64,000 bases of DNA, taken from assembly GCA_017464475.1 (NCBI GenBank), contig JAFTZQ010000018.1, positions 85,516-149,515 of the forward strand. Reading direction: 5' to 3'. Positions 59,808 through 64,000 of this stretch are shown piece after piece. The notes under the pieces were generated by a model. It was not told the DNA's origin. It did not search any database and saw only the letters and a list, made by a program, of their open reading frames with translations. Every line of letters starts with the position of its first letter. The first letter of the stretch is position 1. This DNA comes from Paludibacteraceae bacterium (GTDB taxonomy: Bacteria > Bacteroidota > Bacteroidia > Bacteroidales > Paludibacteraceae). A program made the translations under genes and the position numbers.

Positions 59808-61867
59808 TAGTACAACTTATATGTCGTTTTGAGTACTTTAAATTCCGTCCGGCGGTTGATCTGGTTGCAAATCTCCTGCTTGTCTTCCGGCAAAGAGAGA
59901 ATGAACGCTTCGTCCAATGCCTGGTCCACAGGGATGAACGGATATTGTTTGTTGAGCGTCTTGTCGCAGACAACCGGCTTCGTCTTGCCGTAACCCACCG
60001 GCGTCAGACGCTCTTTCTCTATTCCTTGTTTGATCAGAAAATCACAACAACTCTGCGCACGTTTCTGCGACAGCTCGTTGTTGAACTCATCGGTTCCTTT
60101 CAAATCCGTGTGCGCAGACAGCTCTATCGTGATATTCGGATTGTCTTGCAGCAGTTTGACCAGATGCAGTAATTCCGTCTCCGACGCTTTGGTCACTTCC
60201 CATCGTCCGAACTCATACAGGATATTCTCCATCTTCACCGGACGGCTAATGGGGTTGAGTGCAAAATTAACCGTGTACGTCTTGCTGTCTTTCAGGTTGA
60301 GGGTCGTCCATTGCTCTTTGGCATTGAGGTGTCCGCGGCAAGTGGCTAACATCACATATTTGACGTCTTTCTTCAGTTTGATCTTATAACTTCCGTCGCG
60401 CCGTGCATTCAATTTGCTGTTGGTGCCATCGGAACCTACCAGACGCAGATGTGCGTCGGACAGCGGATTGCCGCCTTCGTCCGTGATCAGTCCTTCTACG
60501 ATAAACTCCATCTCCGGCAAGGTAAAGCGGTAAATCTTGTCATATCCTTTCTTGTCGCCTCTGTTGGACGAGAAGAAACCGTCTTGCGTGTTACCCGCGA
60601 ACGTGATTCCGAAATCGTCTCCTATGCCGTTGAACGGCGCACCCATGTTATAAAGCACCCATACAACGGAGTCTTTGTTTGTCGTGTCCCGCACGGCTTT
60701 GTACAGATCCAGTCCGCCATAACCCGGATGTCCGTTGGAGGCGAAATAGAGTGTTCCGTCCGCATGCACATACGGATACATCTCGTCTGCCGGAGTGTTG
60801 ATGCCTTTGCCCAACGGCTGTGCATTCACCCATTCGGAACCATCCAGCTCCGCCATCCAAATATCTTTGCCTCCTTCGCCTCCTTCTGCGTCACTCACGA
60901 AATAAATCGTGTCGCCTGTCGGGTTCAAAGCCGGATGTCCGACCGTGATTGAGCTGTCCGCAAAAAGTTTCACCTCTTGCGCTTCGCCCCATTCACCGCT
61001 GGAGCGGTCGCTCTTGTAGATCTTGGCACCTAAGTCTTTTCCGTTGATCGGTTTCGAATACGTGAAATACATTGTGCGACCATCTTTGGTGAAGCAACAA
61101 ACGCCCATCTCAGCCGTTCCGGCTTGCTTGCCTCCGGTTGAATCGTTCGTCTGTTTCTCCTCTTCCGGCGCGTCGTACAATCCTTCCGCAAGTACGATCT
61201 CTTCCCATTCACCCGCAGCATTTTTGCGCGTCTGGTAAAGTTGATAAAGCTGCTGTCCGGTTACGTTACTCGGTCGTTTCAGCTTCTTCGTTCCGCTTTT
61301 TGCTTTCTCCTGACGGTTCGAAGTGAACATCAGCGCATCGGTATTTTCTCCGATGAACATTGGCGCGAAGTTGCCCGTGCGCCTCTGGTTAAACTCCTTC
61401 GCTTCGGAAACCTTGTACCGACTAGTCTCTTTCTTCCATTCGTCAATCTTGTTGCAAGCGTATTTGCCGGCTAAGGCAACATAGTTATCCGGATGGGATT
61501 GCAGATACAGATCATAGCTCTTGGCTGCGTCTTTGTATTTGCCTTGGTATTGCATCGCCAAACCGCAGTTCAGGAATATCGTCGAATCCTTCAGTTGGTA
61601 TTTGCAACGGAGCGCATTCTGATAACAATTGACCGCACGAGGGTTATTGATATACCGATAACATTCTCCTTGCCGGTAAGCCACATAGCCTTTCAAATCA
61701 CGGTCTTTCTTGGAGGAAAGGCGGCTGTAGCAGGACTTATAGATATCTGCTGCTTCGTAGTATTCTCCGATCGCAAATCGCTTATCTGCGCGCTTGATTT
61801 TCTGCTGAATACTACAACTCGTCAAGCACACCAACGCTAAAAATGTGTAAATGATTTTCTTAATCAT
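59807..61867 (-). CDS. porE: PorE-like T9SS lipoprotein (TPR, beta-propeller, CRD, OmpA)
   Basis: 686 residues. Lipobox LVCLTSCS (Cys 18). Domains in order: TPR helices (about 25-140), a PD40-type beta-propeller (about 160-450; [39 protein letters not shown]), a carboxypeptidase-regulatory-like domain (about 455-540) and a C-terminal OmpA domain ([30 protein letters not shown]). This order and length match PorE of the type IX secretion system, which may anchor the machinery to peptidoglycan. It overlaps thyA by 3 bp. Confidence 0.88.
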   Translation of the reverse strand: MIKKIIYTFLALVCLTSCSIQQKIKRADKRFAIGEYYEAADIYKSCYSRLSSKKDRDLKGYVAYRQGECYRYINNPRAVNCYQNALRCKYQLKDSTIFLNCGLAMQYQGKYKDAAKSYDLYLQSHPDNYVALAGKYACNKIDEWKKETSRYKVSEAKEFNQRRTGNFAPMFIGENTDALMFTSNRQEKAKSGTKKLKRPSNVTGQQLYQLYQTRKNAAGEWEEIVLAEGLYDAPEEEKQTNDSTGGKQAGTAEMGVCCFTKDGRTMYFTYSKPINGKDLGAKIYKSDRSSGEWGEAQEVKLFADSSITVGHPALNPTGDTIYFVSDAEGGEGGKDIWMAELDGSEWVNAQPLGKGINTPADEMYPYVHADGTLYFASNGHPGYGGLDLYKAVRDTTNKDSVVWVLYNMGAPFNGIGDDFGITFAGNTQDGFFSSNRGDKKGYDKIYRFTLPEMEFIVEGLITDEGGNPLSDAHLRLVGSDGTNSKLNARRDGSYKIKLKKDVKYVMLATCRGHLNAKEQWTTLNLKDSKTYTVNFALNPISRPVKMENILYEFGRWEVTKASETELLHLVKLLQDNPNITIELSAHTDLKGTDEFNNELSQKRAQSCCDFLIKQGIEKERLTPVGYGKTKPVVCDKTLNKQYPFIPVDQALDEAFILSLPEDKQEICNQINRRTEFKVLKTTYKLY

Positions 61868-61925
61868 TCTATCTACTTTGTCTAGTTCTACCAGTTTATC
61901 TAGTTTAACCAGTTTATCTAGTTTT
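61866..61925. repeat. Tandem repeat of 9-10-mers (TAGTTTAAC/CAGTTTATC)
   Basis: About six copies spanning the gap between DUF1015 and porE and supplying the TAG stop of the former. A related array lies at 63235. Confidence 0.85.
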
Positions 61926-63216
61926 CCAAACTGTGTACGACTAAGCCGCTGCGCAATTTCGGCTCAAACCAAGTGGTCTTCGGCGGCATGATATTTCCCG
62001 AGTCGGCAATATCGATGATCTGCTGCATGGTAACGGGGTAGAGTGCCAGCGCCATTTTCATTTCGCCGCTGTCCACACGGCGTTTGAGTTCACCCAAACC
62101 GCGGATTCCACCCACGAAATCAATCCGTTTGTCGGAACGCAAGTCTTTGATGCCGAGTATCTTGTCCAAGATCAGGTTGCTGGAGATCGTTACGTCCAAT
62201 ACGCCGATCGGGTCTGCGTCGTTGTATCGTCCTTCTTTTGCGGTGAGAGAATACCATTTCCCGCCCATGTAGAGCGAGAAATTATGGAGCGCTTTCGGCC
62301 GCACTTCTTTGCAATCGGTCGATATTTCGATATTCCGATATTCCGATATTTCGAAGTCTTCTTTCAGCTTCTCCAAAAACTCCTCTTCCGTCAGCCCGTT
62401 CAGATCTTTAACTACGCGGTTGTAGTCTATGATATTCAATTGATTATCAGGGAAACAAACCGCCAAGAAGAACTCATATTCCGGTCTCACATCTGTTTTT
62501 GGGGTGGGGGTCTTCTTTCTCTCCGCTCCGACGCCAGCAGCCGCTGCACTCCGGTGGTGTCCATCCGCAATATACATAGCCGGTATTTGCGCAAAGATCT
62601 CTGTGATCTTGGCGATGGTCTGTTTGTCGTTGATTACCCAGAACGTGTGCCTGAATCCTTCCGGAGCTGCCACAAAATCATATTCCGGTGCACCTTTCGT
62701 CACGTCGGCTATGATCGCGTCCAAGTCGTCCCGATGCGGGTAAGCAAAGAAAACCGGCTCCATGTTGGCGTTCAGCACACGCACATGTTTCATTCGGTCT
62801 TCCTCTTTGTCTTTGCGCGTCAACTCGTGCTTTTTGATCCGTCCTTCGAGGTAATCATCCACCCAAGCACCCACCACGAGTCCGTATTGGGTTTTCTGCT
62901 TGCCTCCCGAGAGCGGATTGTCCGCCATGATCGTTTGTGCATAGACATAGTATTTCTCCTCTGCGTCCTGCACGAGCCATCCTTCTTTGCGGAACTTAGC
63001 GAATTGCTCCACAGCCGCCTGATACACACGCGGATCGTGTTCATCGGTCCCGGGCTCAAAATTGATCTCCGGTTTGATGATATGATAGAGTGATTTCTCA
63101 TTCCCAGCTGCTTCTGCACGTGCTTCTGCCGAGTTCAGCACGTCGTAAGGCCGGCTGCTGACCAACTCTACTAATTCTTTCGGAGGACGTATACCTCTAA
63201 ATGGTTTGATCTTCAT
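61918..63216 (-). CDS. DUF1015 family protein
   Basis: 432 residues. MKIKPFRGIRPPKELVELVSSRPYDVLN opens the protein as usual for DUF1015; AMYIADGHHRSAAAA is the hallmark and resembles the DGHHR motif of SerK/ParB-type nucleotide-binding proteins, so a kinase-like role has been proposed. LSGGKQKTQYGLVVGAWVDDYLEGRIKKHE is also conserved. A repeat insert (62322-62356) encodes EISEYRNIEIST in frame. Located 51 bp before porE. Confidence 0.88.
   Translation of the reverse strand: MKIKPFRGIRPPKELVELVSSRPYDVLNSAEARAEAAGNEKSLYHIIKPEINFEPGTDEHDPRVYQAAVEQFAKFRKEGWLVQDAEEKYYVYAQTIMADNPLSGGKQKTQYGLVVGAWVDDYLEGRIKKHELTRKDKEEDRMKHVRVLNANMEPVFFAYPHRDDLDAIIADVTKGAPEYDFVAAPEGFRHTFWVINDKQTIAKITEIFAQIPAMYIADGHHRSAAAAGVGAERKKTPTPKTDVRPEYEFFLAVCFPDNQLNIIDYNRVVKDLNGLTEEEFLEKLKEDFEISEYRNIEISTDCKEVRPKALHNFSLYMGGKWYSLTAKEGRYNDADPIGVLDVTISSNLILDKILGIKDLRSDKRIDFVGGIRGLGELKRRVDSGEMKMALALYPVTMQQIIDIADSGNIMPPKTTWFEPKLRSGLVVHSLEN
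62322..62356. repeat. CGATATTC tandem repeat inside DUF1015
   Basis: Four 8-bp copies (CGATATTT/CGATATTC), in frame. Confidence 0.85.
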
Positions 63217-63234
63217 GATATAGTAGTTTTTTGG

Positions 63235-63275
63235 GGTTCTAGTTTAGCTAGTTTTACTAGTTTAACTAGTTTATC
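63235..63275. repeat. Tandem repeat TAGTTTAGC/TAGTTTTAC between bactofilin and DUF1015
   Basis: About five 9-10-bp copies filling the 71-bp gap; same family as at 61866. Confidence 0.85.
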
Positions 63276-63287
63276 TAGGTCTTTTTT

Positions 63288-63653
63288 TTAGTTCTTTTTC
63301 TCTGTAGTTGCGGGTTGATTTCCCATAGCGCACGTACCGTTGAATATCGCACCCGGCTCTACAATCAGCGTCTTGGTATGCACATCGCCGCTGATCTTAC
63401 CGCTTGCGCGGAGAGACAGCTGCTGGTGGCACGTGATCTTGCCCTCCATATACCCCAATATCTCCGCATTGCCGCATACCACGGTTCCTTTGATGCGACC
63501 GCTTTCGCCGATTACTACTTTGCCGGAGCAATTCAAATCACCTTCGATCAATCCGTCCACACGAAAATCGCTATCCGCTGTGATGTTTCCTACAATCTTA
63601 CTGCCTGCGGTAAGTGCGTTGAACATCATACCGCTTTGTTGTTTGTCTGCCAT
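63288..63653 (-). CDS. Bactofilin
   Basis: 121 residues. After a short polar N-terminus, residues 14-108 form the regular hydrophobic-turn pattern of the right-handed beta-helix (SKIVGNITADSDFRVDGLIEGDLNCSGKVVIGESGRIKGTV). Bactofilins polymerise without nucleotide into cytoskeletal filaments that position envelope enzymes and proteins; the block downstream is rich in envelope genes. It has its own promoter. Confidence 0.93.
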   Translation of the reverse strand: MADKQQSGMMFNALTAGSKIVGNITADSDFRVDGLIEGDLNCSGKVVIGESGRIKGTVVCGNAEILGYMEGKITCHQQLSLRASGKISGDVHTKTLIVEPGAIFNGTCAMGNQPATTEKKN

Positions 63654-63712
63654 AAGTCTATTATTTTTATATGATTTATCTATATATATTTTAATGATTT
63701 ATCATTACATTC

Positions 63713-63724
63713 GTCCGTTCGGAC
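63713..63724. promoter_or_regulatory. Palindrome GTCCGTTCGGAC in the bactofilin leader
   Basis: 5-bp arms around TT, between the promoter and the ATG. It would form a small RNA hairpin or an operator. Confidence 0.4.
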
Positions 63725-63737
63725 ACAAATTTGGGTG

Positions 63738-63768
63738 CAAAGGTACGAAAAAAAAATGACATATGCAA
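63738..63768 (-). promoter_or_regulatory. Bactofilin promoter
   Basis: TTGC (63768-63765), a 19-nt spacer and TACCTTTG (63745-63738). Leader about 80 nt. Confidence 0.8.
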
Positions 63769-63860
63769 GCATATGCCATTATTTGTGCGTTTTTTTTTGC
63801 AAGATTGTTGCTTTCGGTTGCATTTTAAAATTTTGCATATATTAGTCCTCATTAGACAGG

Positions 63861-64000
63861 TGAGGTGTCCCCAAAAAGTTGGACAGGGTTAGTAAATGTT
63901 GTTCGATGTATGCATGTTCGTTGACATGTGGGGTATTTGTTCTTTTAGTTGTCGTTTGTATGTTGTTGGCGGTATTGGACAGGAGACATCGACAAGCGGA
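63861..64000. mobile_element. IS3-family insertion sequence, right end (continues beyond window)
   Basis: The element begins with the terminal inverted repeat TGAGGTGTCCCCAAAAAGTT plus GGACAG, of the CCCAAAAAGTTGGACA type common in IS3/IS150 relatives. It contains the end of the transposase gene on the minus strand. The rest lies outside the window, so completeness and target duplication cannot be judged. Confidence 0.8.
63945..64000 (-). CDS. IS3-family transposase OrfB, C-terminal fragment (partial at window edge)
   Basis: The last 17 codons and TAA read RLSMSPVQYRQQHTNDN. SMSPVQYR is the conserved C-terminal end of IS3-family DDE integrases. The stop lies about 60 bp inside the terminal inverted repeat, the usual arrangement. 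Confidence 0.75.
   Translation of the reverse strand, partial: RLSMSPVQYRQQHTNDN

Overview
The window is a chromosomal segment of a Bacteroidota bacterium, most likely order Bacteroidales. The evidence is the promoters (TAnnTTTG with an upstream TTTGC/TTGC box, mostly 19 nt apart, and A-rich sites instead of Shine-Dalgarno sequences), Bacteroidota-restricted families (DUF4831, DUF4835/PorD, PorE), lipoproteins, and a K+-dependent membrane pyrophosphatase. PorD and PorE imply a type IX secretion system (T9SS), so the host is more like Porphyromonas or Paludibacter relatives than gut Bacteroides. This placement is inference.

Layout. 1-3400 (-): start of a very large secreted repeat protein that runs off the left edge. 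3401-3815: divergent promoters and short repeats. 3816-6029 (+): hppA. 6044-16103 (-): transporter, two acyl-CoA synthetases, TetR regulator, patatin lipase, gcvT, pepT, a lipoprotein and a 2-hydroxyacid dehydrogenase. 16.2-27.6 kb: AT-rich accessory region with a DUF4143-type ATPase behind paired palindromes, a surface-glycan operon (aminotransferase, two GT2, ATP-grasp, FdtA-like isomerase, LicD, and a PP-loop/cytidylyltransferase fusion) with an ~0.8 kb leader, and an AbiE toxin-antitoxin cassette between perfect 55-bp repeats. 27.8-34.6 kb (+): addAB-like recombination genes and an HPr-kinase-like protein. 34.5-39.1 kb (-): mtaB and small Bacteroidales-type unknowns. 39.2-63.7 kb (-): nearly gapless housekeeping and envelope block (amidase, TPR protein, PBP1A, hemW, rarA, recN, porD, aroE, tilS, ettA, tex, folA, thyA, porE, DUF1015, bactofilin). 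63.86-64 kb: end of an IS3-family insertion sequence.

The most striking cross-cutting signal is a set of short tandem repeats, mostly heptamers, plus a G-rich palindromic family. They lie at gene junctions, where they supply stop and start codons, and in frame inside conserved genes (pepT, gcvT, addA, addB, mtaB, tex, DUF1015). In three neighbouring secreted proteins the hydrophobic core of the signal peptide is itself encoded by the repeats.

Functional groups: patatin, TetR and two acyl-CoA synthetases form a fatty-acid recycling group with an operator-like palindrome over one promoter. The glycan operon looks built to add a 3-amino-3,6-dideoxyhexose, an amide-linked group and a phospho-alcohol to a surface polymer. 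PorD, PorE and the giant secreted protein fit T9SS export. All functions are read from sequence motifs; no database search was run.
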